A DNA stretch of 64,000 nt from an uncultured Collinsella sp. (GCA_934647195.1 CAKUFD010000001.1:248001-312000); one strand, 5' to 3'; shown: positions 26,060 through 35,529, counted from the first letter of the stretch. Translations and numbers: made by a program. Notes: generated by a model from the letters alone, not told the origin.

Positions 26060-27469
26060 TTACTCGCCCAGCAAGCTCTTGGTGATGGAGGCTGCGGCCT
26101 TCTTGCCGGCGCCCATGGCCAAGATGACCGTGGCGGCACCGGTCACGATATCGCCGCCGGCCCAGATGCGCGGATCGGTCGTCTGGCCGGTCTCCTCGTC
26201 GGCAATGATGTAGCCCCACTTGTTGAGCTCCATCTTGCCGCCGATCTTGGAGGCAAACGGGTTGGCGTTGGTGCCGATAGCCGAGATGGCAACGTCGCAG
26301 GGAATCTCCTCGATAGCGCCCTCGATAGGCACGGGACGACGACGGCCGGACTCGTCGGGCTCGCCAAGCTCCATCTTCTGGACCTTGACGGCGCACACGG
26401 TGCCATCCTCGCCAGCGATGAACTCAAGCGGGGAGACGAGCGGCATGACCTCGACGCCCTCGGCCTTAGCGTGGTGCAGCTCGGCGCGACGGGCGGGCAT
26501 CTCGTCCTCGGTGCGGCGATAGGCGATGATCGCGCGCTCGGCACCCAGACGCTTAGCGGTGCGGACAGCGTCCATAGCCACGTTGCCGCCGCCAAAGACC
26601 ACGACGTTCTTGCCGTGCTTGGTGGGGGTGTCGTACTCGGGGAACTTGTTCGCCTTCATGAGGTTCACGCGGGTGAGGTACTCGTTAGCGAAGAAGACGT
26701 TGGGCAGGTTCTCGCCGGGGACGTTGAGGAACTTGGGCAGGCCCGCACCGGTGGCGATATAGAGTGCGTCGAAGCCTTCGTCGAACAGCTCCTCGGCCGT
26801 GGCGATGTTGCCCACGACGGAGTTGTACTCAAACTTGACGCCCATCTCCTCGAGACCGTCGATCTCGCGCTTGACGACTGCCTTGGGCAGACGGAACTCG
26901 GGGATGCCGTAGACCAGCACGCCGCCGCCAGTGAAGAACGCCTCGAACACGGTGACGTCAAAGCCGTTGCGGGCGAGCTCGCCGGCGCAGGTGATGCCGG
27001 AGGGGCCGGAACCCACGACGGCAACCTTCTTGCCGTTCTTGGGCTTCATGGCAGGCTTGGAAGCAAGCTCGGGCTGGTCGCCCACGAAGCGCTCGAGCTG
27101 GCCGATAGCCACCGGCTCGCTCTTCTTGCCGCGGATGCACTTGCCCTCGCACTGATTCTCCTGCGGGCACACGCGGCCGCAGATGGCGGGGAGCATGGAC
27201 TCCTCACGGATGGTATCCAGAGCGCCACCGTAGTTCTTCTCGCGAATCTGCTCGATGAACTTGGGGATGTTGATGTTGACGGGGCAGCCCTCGACGCAGA
27301 ACGGGCGCTTGCAGTCCATGCAGCGCTCGGCCTCGGCGAGTGCCATCTCCTCGGTGAAGCCCTTGTCGACGGGGCGGAAATCGCATGCGCGCTCGGCTGC
27401 CGGCTCCTCGTTGTCCGGGGTGCGCGGCGACTTCATATCAGGAACAAAACGGCCATTTACTTGTGGCAT
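26060..27469 (-). CDS. nfnB: NfnB: NADPH-binding subunit of NADH-dependent ferredoxin:NADP+ oxidoreductase (GltB-small-subunit-like)
   Basis: 469 residues. Two cysteine clusters, C50-C53-C58-C62 and C97-C101-C107-C111, bind [4Fe-4S] clusters. Two Rossmann folds follow: VVGSGPSG for FAD and FGGGNVAMD for NADPH. Alone it looks like a glutamate synthase small chain, but it overlaps a ferredoxin-NADP-reductase-like gene by 13 bases, which is the arrangement of the electron-bifurcating Nfn complex. There NADPH, NADH and ferredoxin are balanced in the cytoplasm of anaerobes. No large glutamate synthase subunit is nearby. Confidence 0.88.
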   Translation of the reverse strand: MPQVNGRFVPDMKSPRTPDNEEPAAERACDFRPVDKGFTEEMALAEAERCMDCKRPFCVEGCPVNINIPKFIEQIREKNYGGALDTIREESMLPAICGRVCPQENQCEGKCIRGKKSEPVAIGQLERFVGDQPELASKPAMKPKNGKKVAVVGSGPSGITCAGELARNGFDVTVFEAFFTGGGVLVYGIPEFRLPKAVVKREIDGLEEMGVKFEYNSVVGNIATAEELFDEGFDALYIATGAGLPKFLNVPGENLPNVFFANEYLTRVNLMKANKFPEYDTPTKHGKNVVVFGGGNVAMDAVRTAKRLGAERAIIAYRRTEDEMPARRAELHHAKAEGVEVMPLVSPLEFIAGEDGTVCAVKVQKMELGEPDESGRRRPVPIEGAIEEIPCDVAISAIGTNANPFASKIGGKMELNKWGYIIADEETGQTTDPRIWAGGDIVTGAATVILAMGAGKKAAASITKSLLGE

Positions 27470-28299
27470 GCGCAGCTCCCCTCCTCATAGGCCTTGAGGG
27501 ACTGGCCCTCCTCGGTACGGTATGCAGCCTGACGTGCGCGAAGGTCATCCCAGTCGACCTTCGTGGCGTCAAAATCGGGGCCGTCGACGCAGGCGAACTT
27601 CGTCTTGCCGTCGACCTCGACGCGGCAGCAGCCGCACATGCCGGTGCCGTCAACCATGATGGGGTTGAGGGAGGCGGTGATGGGGGTGCCGTATTTCTCG
27701 GCGGTGAGGGCCGAGAACTTCATCATCGGCACGGGTCCCACGCAGAAGACCTGCGTGACGGCCTTGGACTCAAGCAGGCGCTCGAGCGGAGCGGTGACTA
27801 CGCCCTGCTCGCCGTAGGAGCCGTCGTCGGTGGTGATGTGGATGTGCTCGTCGTCGAGCAGCTCGCGGAACTGGTCCTCAAGCAGTAGGAGGTCCTTGGT
27901 GCGAGCGCCCATGATGGCGTGCACCTCGTGACCGGTTTCGATCAGATGCTTGGCCACGGGGAAGGCGATGGCCAGGCCAACGCCGCCGCCGATGACGGCG
28001 CAGGGACCGTCGGGCATCTCGGTGGGGACGCCCAAGGGACCGGTGACGTCGCGCAGGGCGTCGCCAGCCTCGTAGGAAGACAGCATCTCGGTGGTCTTGC
28101 CGATCACCATGAAGATGAATTCAACCCAGCCTTCGTCGGCATTCCAGCCCGCAAGGGTGAACGGCACGCGCTCACCGCACTCGTTGGCACGGACCATCAA
28201 AAACTGGCCAGCATGTGCATGCTTGGCCATGGCGGGCGCCTCGACGCGGAACTTGAACACCTTCTCCGAGAACTGCGTCTTCTCAAGGATCTTGTACAT
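27457..28299 (-). CDS. nfnA: NfnA: FAD/[2Fe-2S] subunit of the Nfn transhydrogenase
   Basis: 280 residues from the ATG at 28299, which has a purine-rich GAGAGGGG site; an upstream in-frame start adds residues with no similarity. It has a ferredoxin-reductase-type FAD domain (RVPFTLAG), an NAD domain (AVIGGGVGLA, CVGPVPMM) and a C-terminal [2Fe-2S] cysteine set (C222, C224 or C225, C237 in GMCGCCRV and FACVDGPDFD). It is first in the operon with nfnB. The same fold occurs in sulfide dehydrogenase and PyrK, but the pairing with NfnB favours Nfn. Confidence 0.88.
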   Translation of the reverse strand: MYKILEKTQFSEKVFKFRVEAPAMAKHAHAGQFLMVRANECGERVPFTLAGWNADEGWVEFIFMVIGKTTEMLSSYEAGDALRDVTGPLGVPTEMPDGPCAVIGGGVGLAIAFPVAKHLIETGHEVHAIMGARTKDLLLLEDQFRELLDDEHIHITTDDGSYGEQGVVTAPLERLLESKAVTQVFCVGPVPMMKFSALTAEKYGTPITASLNPIMVDGTGMCGCCRVEVDGKTKFACVDGPDFDATKVDWDDLRARQAAYRTEEGQSLKAYEEGSCACHK

Positions 28300-28449
28300 A
28301 AAACCCCTCTCTATTGTTGTGAAAGCGGCAGAAATACGCAGGTAACTGCCGTTTTCAATTGCAACCATGTTGCGGTGGCATGTGCGCGCAAACCAGGGCC
28401 GGGCGATTGGCCGGTGAGCATGCTGCGCTCATTGCGCATACCGTGTTCA

Positions 28450-28455
28450 ATTATA
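28450..28455 (-). promoter_or_regulatory. TATAAT -10 element for nfnAB
   Basis: Perfect TATAAT on the minus strand about 150 bases before nfnA. The nearest -35-like TTGCAT is 20 bases away, longer than ideal. Confidence 0.4.
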
Positions 28456-28560
28456 ACGAGCTTGACCGTTTTATCATGCAACACTGCCGTCAACGGTAGG
28501 GGTTAAGAAAGGGTTTGGGGACAAGATTCTCGCCTAGCAGGAAAGGGCGGTTGGGTGCCA

Positions 28561-28588
28561 AAAGAAACGGCCTCGCGAGGAGGCCGTC
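28561..28588 (-). terminator. Terminator of the 813-residue surface protein gene
   Basis: ACGGCCTC/GAGGCCGT with loop and a TTTCTTTT tail on the minus strand, about 30 bases after the stop codon. Confidence 0.8.
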
Positions 28589-28618
28589 TTATCAGTTCGT
28601 ATGTGTGCGAGCGGTGTC

Positions 28619-31060
28619 CTACTTATTGCGCCTGCGTGCAAGTGCGGATCCCGCTGCGATGGCAACGGCTCCTGCGATGCAGACGCTTGCGGCCGCCATT
28701 ACCATGCTGTCGCCCGTGGCAGGGAGGACCTTTTTGCCCTTTGCCTGCTTCTTTGTCGTCGCGGCGGTGCTGCTATCGCTTGCGTCGCCATTCGCATTGC
28801 CCGGCTTATCGGTTGGGGTGGGGTTCGCCTCGTGGTCGGAGTCATCGATCGTGAGGGACTCTTCGCCGCGGCCGTCGGCTCCGCCGTTGATGCCCTTGCC
28901 GCCTGCAATCTGGCGATTGGCTGCCTTGGTGGTAACGGTGACGGTCTTCACGCCGGCATCGGCTCCGTTGATTGCGGTGTTATAGATGGTATCGGCATCG
29001 CCTCCAGTGAGGATGAGCGTGCCTGTCGAAAGTGTGCCCGTTCCCGTAACCGCCGTGGCGGGAATGCCGTTGCCGCCAACCTCATAGGTTCCGCCGGTTG
29101 CCGCAAGCGTTCCCGTGCCGGTGATGCTGCCGCGGTCGAGCTCGATGGCGCTCGCTGCATTGCCGGGCGCGGTGCCGCCGTTACCGCCGGTTACCGTGAG
29201 GGTGGACCCTGCGGGAATCTGCGCGGTGCCTTCGACCTTGAGGCCGATCTGGCTTTGGTCGGCCTCGATGGTGTTTGCGCCCTCAAAGGTAACGGTGCCG
29301 TTGACGATCACTACCTGTGCCGGTGCAGCAGGCGTTGGCTTGCGGCCATCGGTGAGGAACTGGGCGTGCGAGACGACCTCGGAATCCTTGAGCGTGGAGC
29401 CGTCGTTGAGGGTGATGGTGCTCGTGACAGAAGAGCTGCGGTTTAGCGTGAGCATGCCGCCGTTGACCTCGATGGGGCCAAAGGCGCAGGAATCAGTGAG
29501 CGTCAGCTTGCCGCCCTTCTCCACAACGATTTTGACGGAGCTGTTGATCTTGATGTTCTCGAGCGTGACGTCGGCCCCGGCAGGGATGACGAGCGTATCG
29601 CTCGCGGCGGCATCGTTTGAGTTACCGATCTGCCCGTACAGGCCGCTTGTGTGGGAGCCGTAGATGTGGTGCAGCCATGTGGGGATCGTCGCGTTATCGC
29701 TGCGGTCGATCTCGTAGGGCTCCATATCCCAGCTGTCGGGGTTTCCGGAGAGCGTGGCAATCTGGCTTGCAAGCGTTTCGTTTCCGCTGTAGATGCGCAG
29801 CTCTACCGTGTTCGTGTTAAAGGTGTAATCTCCCAGTGTCGCCACCGCGCCAACCTGGTAGGTACCCGCGGTTCCCGCCGTGCCGGAAAGCGTTACGGTC
29901 GCCTTGCCGCCGGCGTTGAAGAGCGTGGCAGAAAGACCTGCGCCTTCAGGTGAGATTTGGGGCTTAAGGGAATACGCTTTCCCTTCTGCCGTGGACGAGA
30001 AGTCAAAGTAGCTCTGCTTGTCGCCGGCCTCGTCGGTGACATAGACGGTGAGCTCGTGGTTCGAGCTGTCCTGGTAGTCACCCTGTCCCGTACGGACGGC
30101 GTCGAGGGTGCCCTCCACGGTAAAGGCGTAATCTTGATGCACTGTGATACTCACGGTCACGGATTTGCTTTGCGTGCCGTTTCCGGATTCATCTGGGGCA
30201 ACGGCGGTGATGGTGGCAGTGTAGGTTCCGTATGCCGCGGGCGTGCCGGAAATCGTGACCGTGTTGCCGTCTACAGAGGCGGTGAACCCCGAATCTGCCT
30301 GGTCGATGCTCGCGGCGACCGTGGCCTTCTTTGCATTGGTGCCGCTCAGTGTGAGCTCGATCTTGTCTTGGAACGCGCGGTTGTGCACGGCGTCGTTGAG
30401 GGTTTCCTTGTTGGCAACGAGTCCAAGGTCTTCGAAGGCGCTCTCGGCCGTGCCCTTGTTGGTGGGTTCCTTTGTTGTTCCGGTGTAGCTTGCCTGGCCG
30501 TTATTCAGGATGCTCGCTGTTTCGAACGTGCAGTTCTCGAAGGTCGCCTTGCCACCTGCCTCGATCTTCACGCGGCCGGTGAAGATGCAGTTTTTGAACG
30601 TGATGTTCGTGCCCGAGGGGATAACCAGGTGATCGTCGAGAAGCTTGAGCGTCAGATGGTCGAGCGTTGTGGTGGAGCCAGAGGCAAAGGTGAGGGTCTC
30701 GTAGCTGTTTGCATAGCCAAGCTGGCGATCGTATGCTTTGCCCTCGCTCTCCCAAAAATACTGTTGCCAGCCGGTCATGCTCTTGACTTGCGCCGGGATG
30801 ACGGTTGTGCCGTTGTCGCTGTCCGAGACGCCGCAGGTGTTCGCTGAAATCTTGATAGACGTTGCGTCGGCGAGCTTGTTGTTGATCCAGCCGTAGAGGG
30901 CGGGGTAGTTGTCGTCGACAACAAGCTCGCTTGCCGAGGCCGTTGCCGCAAAGGCGGGTGCGGGGAGGGCGAGCGTCGTGCCTGCGGTTCCACTCACGAC
31001 GGCAAGGGCAACCGCTCCGGCAGCCAGTACTCCCGGCACGCGCCTCGATGGTGCTTTCAT
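28619..31060 (-). CDS. LPxTG-type (LPATG) surface protein with beta-helix and Ig-like regions
   Basis: 813 residues. A signal peptide (about 1-40) ends near AFAATA. Residues ~110-210 and ~480-720 show rungs of beta-helix type (for example FKNCIFTGRVKIEAGGKATFENCTF, split by turns). The middle (~230-300) resembles a putative-Ig module (VTISGTPAAYGTYTATITA). A charged spacer leads to LPATG at 779, a hydrophobic helix and ARRRNK. GAAGGAG lies 6 bases before the ATG. It resembles large polymorphic-adhesin-like wall proteins; no enzyme motif is seen. Confidence 0.85.
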   Translation of the reverse strand: MKAPSRRVPGVLAAGAVALAVVSGTAGTTLALPAPAFAATASASELVVDDNYPALYGWINNKLADATSIKISANTCGVSDSDNGTTVIPAQVKSMTGWQQYFWESEGKAYDRQLGYANSYETLTFASGSTTTLDHLTLKLLDDHLVIPSGTNITFKNCIFTGRVKIEAGGKATFENCTFETASILNNGQASYTGTTKEPTNKGTAESAFEDLGLVANKETLNDAVHNRAFQDKIELTLSGTNAKKATVAASIDQADSGFTASVDGNTVTISGTPAAYGTYTATITAVAPDESGNGTQSKSVTVSITVHQDYAFTVEGTLDAVRTGQGDYQDSSNHELTVYVTDEAGDKQSYFDFSSTAEGKAYSLKPQISPEGAGLSATLFNAGGKATVTLSGTAGTAGTYQVGAVATLGDYTFNTNTVELRIYSGNETLASQIATLSGNPDSWDMEPYEIDRSDNATIPTWLHHIYGSHTSGLYGQIGNSNDAAASDTLVIPAGADVTLENIKINSSVKIVVEKGGKLTLTDSCAFGPIEVNGGMLTLNRSSSVTSTITLNDGSTLKDSEVVSHAQFLTDGRKPTPAAPAQVVIVNGTVTFEGANTIEADQSQIGLKVEGTAQIPAGSTLTVTGGNGGTAPGNAASAIELDRGSITGTGTLAATGGTYEVGGNGIPATAVTGTGTLSTGTLILTGGDADTIYNTAINGADAGVKTVTVTTKAANRQIAGGKGINGGADGRGEESLTIDDSDHEANPTPTDKPGNANGDASDSSTAATTKKQAKGKKVLPATGDSMVMAAASVCIAGAVAIAAGSALARRRNK

Positions 31061-31084
31061 AGAGCTCCTTCTCTTGTTTGATGA

Positions 31085-31110
31085 TAGTTAGCAGAGACTA
31101 ACTAATAATA
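31085..31110 (-). promoter_or_regulatory. Candidate -10 element overlapping a palindromic operator
   Basis: TAGTTAG-N6-CTAACTA (31085-31104) is a perfect 7-bp dyad. A leftward TATTAT (31105-31110) abuts it, so a bound protein would sit at the expected transcription start of the 813-residue surface protein gene. Confidence 0.45.
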
Positions 31111-31198
31111 CAGAAGAGGAGGTGCTCTTGGCCGAGAAAGTTATATATTGGTAACAAAAGAAGATGATGCCACGTAAAGAATCGGGCACGGGGCCTGC

Positions 31199-31828
31199 CT
31201 AGTGCTTGCCGTTGCTCGCCGCGGCGCCGTTCACGTGGTCACGCGCAAAGATCACGCCGCGGGTAAGTGCAGTTGCCGCTGCCTCGGCGGCGCGGACCGT
31301 GGTCTCGTCAAAATCCTCGGCCTCGCGGGAGCGGAGCTGCTTGAGCACGAAGTCTGCTACCGGCATGCGTCCCGGAGGGTTGCCAATGCCCACGCGCACG
31401 CGGTTGAAGTCGCGGCTGCCCATCTTGTCGATGATCGAACGCAGCCCGTTGTGCCCGGCGTGCCCGCCGCCCACCTTGATGCGCACGTCGCCTGCGGGGA
31501 TGTCCAGCTCGTCGTGAATCACCAGCAGTTCTTCGACGCTCACCTTGTACTGCGCGCAAAGCTTGGAGATGGGCCCGCCGCTCGTATTCATGTACGACTG
31601 GGGCTTTACCAAGATGACCTCGCGCTTGCCGCCCTCGGCCTCGGCATCGTTGACCTTGATGGAAGCGACCTCGGCGCCGGCCTGGTTTTTCCAGTAGGTC
31701 ACGTTTGCCTGGCGAGCGAGCTCGTCGATCGCTTTGAATCCGGCGTTGTGGCGCGTCTGCGCGTACTCCTCGCCCGGGTTGCCAAGACCGGCGATCATCC
31801 TGATTTTTTGCGGTTGAGCTGCTGCCAT
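31199..31828 (-). CDS. pth: Peptidyl-tRNA hydrolase
   Basis: 209 residues. It releases peptides from prematurely dropped peptidyl-tRNA. The family residues are in place: Asn in GLGNPG, the catalytic His in RHNAGF, Asp in VIHDELDIP and the GGHAGHNGLRSI loop. The start at 31828 has a GAGAGGA site; an upstream in-frame start would add about 80 unrelated residues overlapping the terminator region. Confidence 0.95.
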   Translation of the reverse strand: MAAAQPQKIRMIAGLGNPGEEYAQTRHNAGFKAIDELARQANVTYWKNQAGAEVASIKVNDAEAEGGKREVILVKPQSYMNTSGGPISKLCAQYKVSVEELLVIHDELDIPAGDVRIKVGGGHAGHNGLRSIIDKMGSRDFNRVRVGIGNPPGRMPVADFVLKQLRSREAEDFDETTVRAAEAAATALTRGVIFARDHVNGAAASNGKH

Positions 31829-31902
31829 GGGTGGTTCCTCTCGTGCATGTTGTCCATGGGTATGGTGATGGGACGTGCGGGCTATGTCAAACCATGCGCA
31901 GC

Positions 31903-31939
31903 AAAAAGCGGGACAAGACCATGCTCGGTCTTGTCCCGC
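31903..31939 (-). terminator. Strong terminator before pth
   Basis: A perfect 13-bp stem (GCGGGACAAGACC/GGTCTTGTCCCGC), a 6-base loop and TTTTT on the minus strand. It ends the zinc-ribbon membrane protein gene. Confidence 0.9.
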
Positions 31940-31973
31940 TTGGTATAAGCGTTCGGTTCGTGCGGCGAGGTGA

Positions 31974-32642
31974 CTATTGGAAGGTGGGGGTGGTCTTCTT
32001 GTTGTCGAGGATTGTCTTGATGCCGCAGGCGATAAGCACGATGCCGCAGATGATGAACAGGTAGAACGCAAAGCTCATCTTGCCGACGCCATAGGTGTTG
32101 TCGTTGACATAGCCCATGAAGGCAAGGAAGGCGACGACGGTGATAGCGCCGATGGCGATCTGGGCAATGGCGCGCGGCTGTGTCTTCTTTACCAAAAGGC
32201 CAACGAGCAGCGCGGCGATGCCGGGAACCAAGTAGATGATATTGGTGAACTCGCCGCTAAGGTACTTACTGCCAAACGTCATGCCAAATCCGCTCATGCT
32301 ATATGAGTAGCCAAAAGCGGAGAGGCTCACCAGCGGCAAGAAGAAGGAGATGACCATCACGACGCCGGCGACGAGGCCAGCGAGCGTGATGGGGTCGCTC
32401 GGCAGGGAGGAGAGGACGGCGGGGGCGTTTGCGCCAAAGGGGTTTGCCTGCTGCTTGGGCTCGGCAAAGGGATTGGGCTGAGGCTTGGGCGCACCCGCGG
32501 GCTGCGGCGTGCCAGCGGCCTGAGGCACGGCAGCCTGCGGCGCAGCGGCGGAGGCCCGAGGAAGCGAGGGCAGCGTGGCTCCGCACTCAACGCAGAACTT
32601 GGCTTCGTCGGCATTCTTGGTGCCGCATTTAGGGCAGAACAT
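31974..32642 (-). CDS. Zinc-ribbon membrane protein
   Basis: 222 residues. An N-terminal zinc ribbon (CPKC, then CVEC) is followed by a Pro/Ala/Gln linker (about 30-70) and four hydrophobic helices. Proteins of this plan are common in Gram-positive bacteria, and their role is unknown. The start at 32642 is supported by AAAGGACC and puts the first CxxC at residues 3-6, as usual. Confidence 0.75.
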   Translation of the reverse strand: MFCPKCGTKNADEAKFCVECGATLPSLPRASAAAPQAAVPQAAGTPQPAGAPKPQPNPFAEPKQQANPFGANAPAVLSSLPSDPITLAGLVAGVVMVISFFLPLVSLSAFGYSYSMSGFGMTFGSKYLSGEFTNIIYLVPGIAALLVGLLVKKTQPRAIAQIAIGAITVVAFLAFMGYVNDNTYGVGKMSFAFYLFIICGIVLIACGIKTILDNKKTTPTFQ

Positions 32643-32897
32643 ACGCGGTCCTTTCGATCTGTGCCGGCGATTGAGGTACCGCGGCAAAATGATGGGTGCG
32701 TCTTCTAAACGCTGTTGCTATTCCACATATTAGTAGTTGCGCACCGTTAATACCACGTTTTGAGTTCGTAATACATCCAAAACGGAGCAGCGCGGATGTA
32801 TCGCTATCGGTGCTGTACGAGGGAAATCCGCATGGGTCCGGTGCGCGCTGACGCACGGTAATGCAAAAAGACCGGTTTTGTTTCAGGCGAGTAGGCG

Positions 32898-33800
32898 CTA
32901 ATCCGCAAGCCCACTGTTGACGTTAAAGTCGGTGCACACATAGTCGATGAACTTTTGAGTGAGGGGCGTAAGCGGTTCTTCGGCTAGCCATACAAGACCG
33001 AGGGTGGAGTAGAGCGGCTGCTTAAAGGACACGATGGCAAGGTCGTCTGCCAGGTAGGTCGATACCAGGCGGCGCGGCAGCACGGTGATGCCCATGTTGT
33101 TTTGTACGGCCTTGATAAGCATGCGATGGCGCGAGTGATGCAGTGGCGCATTGGGGAAGAACCCTTGGTTTTCGCAGGCTCGCCGGAAGATCTGCGTTAC
33201 GTCGGACTTCTCCTCCAAAAGGATGAACTCCTCGTTGCGAAGCTCTGCCAGCCCCACATGCTCGTGGGTTGAGAGCGGATGCTTGGTGGAGCATGCGACG
33301 ACTATCTCGTCGAGAACAAGGGGGACATAGGAGTACTTGTCGGGATCGAGCATGTCTACGCGCAGGAGGGCGAGTTCGATTTTGTGGCGATCGAGCTTGT
33401 CGATCAAATCCTCTTGGCTACGCTCGAAGTAGTCAATCTGAACCGAGGTATTGCGCGCCCAATAGGAGCTGAAAGCGTTTGCAAATCCGTATTCCTCTGC
33501 CAAAGGGAGCGAGCCGATGCGCAAGGGGTACGTGCCACCCTCGCGATACATCTGCAGACGATCGACGGCGCGATGGTATTCCGGAAGCATCTTGCGCACA
33601 TAGGAGTAGAAATCAAAGCCGGCCTGTGTGAGCTCTACGCCGTTGCGTGTCTTCTTAAACAGTTTGACCCCCAGCTCACGCTCCATCTGGGCCATCTGTT
33701 TTGAGAGGGAGGACTGGGAGATGAACAGTTTGTCGGCGGCATCGGTATATTTACCGGTATTCGCGACGGTGAGGAACGCTTCGAGCTTTCTCAAATCCAT
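32898..33800 (-). CDS. LysR-family regulator, divergent from the first BsdC-like decarboxylase
   Basis: 300 residues. The N-terminal winged HTH (about 1-60: AADKLFISQSSLSKQMAQME) and a periplasmic-binding-like effector domain (about 90-295) are typical of LysR proteins. It is read away from the decarboxylase gene at 34078, with 277 bases between the starts; this suggests it senses an aromatic acid and controls that gene and itself. A second, clearly related LysR sits in the same position before the second decarboxylase. In Lactobacillus plantarum a LysR protein (TanR) controls gallate decarboxylation, which supports the inference. Confidence 0.92.
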   Translation of the reverse strand: MDLRKLEAFLTVANTGKYTDAADKLFISQSSLSKQMAQMERELGVKLFKKTRNGVELTQAGFDFYSYVRKMLPEYHRAVDRLQMYREGGTYPLRIGSLPLAEEYGFANAFSSYWARNTSVQIDYFERSQEDLIDKLDRHKIELALLRVDMLDPDKYSYVPLVLDEIVVACSTKHPLSTHEHVGLAELRNEEFILLEEKSDVTQIFRRACENQGFFPNAPLHHSRHRMLIKAVQNNMGITVLPRRLVSTYLADDLAIVSFKQPLYSTLGLVWLAEEPLTPLTQKFIDYVCTDFNVNSGLAD

Positions 33801-33944
33801 ACTGCAAACCTCCTTAAATGTGCCTCGTTATTCGCATTTTTCTAGTTAGGAAAATTGCACACTCTACGATACAAAAAAACAACCCCACGTTAAAGGGTTA
33901 TTTTCCACGAACGGGGCAATTGCGGACCAACGGAGTTGCCCAAA

Positions 33945-33980
33945 TGGAATAACCCGAACCTGTATGCACGCGTTATTCCA
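33945..33980. promoter_or_regulatory. Candidate LysR operator: TGGAATAAC-N18-GTTATTCCA
   Basis: Perfect 9-bp arms separated by 18 bases, between divergent lysR and bsdC-like genes and ending 97 bases before the decarboxylase start. The inner ATAAC-N18-GTTAT geometry is repeated exactly in the other lysR-decarboxylase gap (37052-37079). Confidence 0.65.
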
Positions 33981-34077
33981 CTGGGGAAAGTCGTGCTTCC
34001 GCAAGGGAATCGCGCGAACGGTTGCGTGGCGTGAAACTGAAGTCACGTTCTTCGGAAGCTTTCGGAAAGGAGCTTTC

Positions 34078-35529
34078 ATGTCAAAGGTGTATCAGGATCT
34101 TCGTTCGTTCCTCGCCACGCTCGAGGAAGAGGGCCAGCTCGTTCACGTGACCGATGAGGTTCTCCCCGAGCCGGATATCGGTTCTGCCGGTCGTGCCGCC
34201 AGCCGTATGACCAACGGCCCTGCTGTCATGTTCGACAACATCAAGGGCTATGGTCCTGGCCACAGCGTTGTCACCAACGTTCACGGCTCCTGGGCAAACC
34301 ACGCTCTCATGATGGGTATGGACAAGAACACCAGCACCAAGGATCAGTTCCTCGAGCTGAACCGCCGCTGGGATCTTTTCCCGGTTAAGCCCAACGTCCT
34401 TGAGCGCGACGACGCTCCCTGCAAGGAGAACGTCATCGACGGCGCCGAGAACGTCAACCTGTTCGATCTGCTCCCGCTCTATCGCATCAACGAGCAGGAC
34501 GGCGGCATGTTCATCGGTAAGGCCTCCATCATCACCGGTGACCCCACCGAGCCCGACAACTTCGACAAGATGAATGTCGGCACTTACCGCATCCAGGTCA
34601 AGGGTGCCAACCGCATCGGTATGCAGTGCCTGGCCATGCACGACATCGCCAAGCAGCTCGCCGAGGCCGAGAAGAAGAACGAGAAGTTCCCCATCTGCGT
34701 GACCCTCGGTAACGCCCCGCTGGTGACCTTCATGGCCTCTACCCCCGTTGGCTACACCCAGAACGAGTACGAGTTCGTGGGCGCTCTGAACAACGGCGTG
34801 CCTGCCGACATCGTCAAGTCCGACCTGTATGATCACCTCTACGTGCCCGCCGGCGCCGAGGTTGTCCTCGAAGGCTACATCGATCCGCGCGTCCGCACCT
34901 GCGAGGGCCCGTTCGGCGAGTTCCCGGGTTCCTACTCCGGTTGCCGCGCTCAGTGCGAGGCCGTCATCACGCACGTGACCTATCGCACCAACCCGATCTT
35001 CGAGAACATCTACCTGGGCATGCCCTGGACCGAGATCGACTTCCTCATGGCACTCAACACCTCCGTGCCTATCTACAAGCAGCTGCATGACGAGGGCTTC
35101 CCCGAGGTCGTTTCCGTCAACGCTATGTACACCCACGGCTTCACCGAGATCATCTCCATCAAGCCGCGCTACGGTGGCCATGCAACGGGCGCTGCCTTCA
35201 AGCTGCTCTCCACGCCGCACGCCATGCCGTACTGCCACAACGTCATCCTCGTCGACGACTATGTTGACCCGTTCGACCTCAACCAGGTTATGTGGGCCCT
35301 CTCGACCCGCGTGCGCCCGGACAAGGACGTCAAGGTCATCCCCAACTGCGCCGGCATGCCGCTCAACCCGTCCGAGGAAGTCGCTGGTATGACAGCCAAG
35401 CTCATCATCGACGCTACCACGCCGGTCGATCCCGAGCCGCTCACCCGTTCGGTCGAGCTCCTGAAGGATCCCGCCAAGACCGCTGAGTACGCCAAGATCA
35501 TCGCCGATCTGATGGCTGCTAAGCAGTAA
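34078..35529 (+). CDS. bsdC: UbiD-family aromatic acid decarboxylase, BsdC/VdcC-like (copy 1)
   Basis: 483 residues. It is a non-oxidative decarboxylase of a hydroxyaryl acid (4-hydroxybenzoate, vanillate or protocatechuate type) that needs prenylated FMN. The start follows AAAGGAGC, giving the typical YQDLRSFLATLEEEGQLVHV (ending here at 20 residues) N-terminus of BsdC. The predicted catalytic trio by analogy with fungal Fdc1 is Arg171 (GTYRIQ), Glu276 and Glu281 (EGPFGE). The WTEIDFLMALN and VDPFDLNQVMWALS stretches match the family. A BsdD-like subunit gene follows after 90 bases. The exact substrate cannot be told from sequence. Confidence 0.93.
   Translation: MSKVYQDLRSFLATLEEEGQLVHVTDEVLPEPDIGSAGRAASRMTNGPAVMFDNIKGYGPGHSVVTNVHGSWANHALMMGMDKNTSTKDQFLELNRRWDLFPVKPNVLERDDAPCKENVIDGAENVNLFDLLPLYRINEQDGGMFIGKASIITGDPTEPDNFDKMNVGTYRIQVKGANRIGMQCLAMHDIAKQLAEAEKKNEKFPICVTLGNAPLVTFMASTPVGYTQNEYEFVGALNNGVPADIVKSDLYDHLYVPAGAEVVLEGYIDPRVRTCEGPFGEFPGSYSGCRAQCEAVITHVTYRTNPIFENIYLGMPWTEIDFLMALNTSVPIYKQLHDEGFPEVVSVNAMYTHGFTEIISIKPRYGGHATGAAFKLLSTPHAMPYCHNVILVDDYVDPFDLNQVMWALSTRVRPDKDVKVIPNCAGMPLNPSEEVAGMTAKLIIDATTPVDPEPLTRSVELLKDPAKTAEYAKIIADLMAAKQ

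Larger units (their letters stand above)
28300..28618. other. Intergenic region: nfnA promoter and terminator of the surface protein gene
   Basis: About 320 bases between two leftward genes. It contains a leftward TATAAT (28450-28455) and a leftward terminator (28561-28588). No further gene is seen. Confidence 0.6.

Noticed and set aside
26060..27469. Glutamate synthase small subunit
   Set aside because: No large subunit nearby, and the gene overlaps an NfnA-like gene, so NfnB is the better call.
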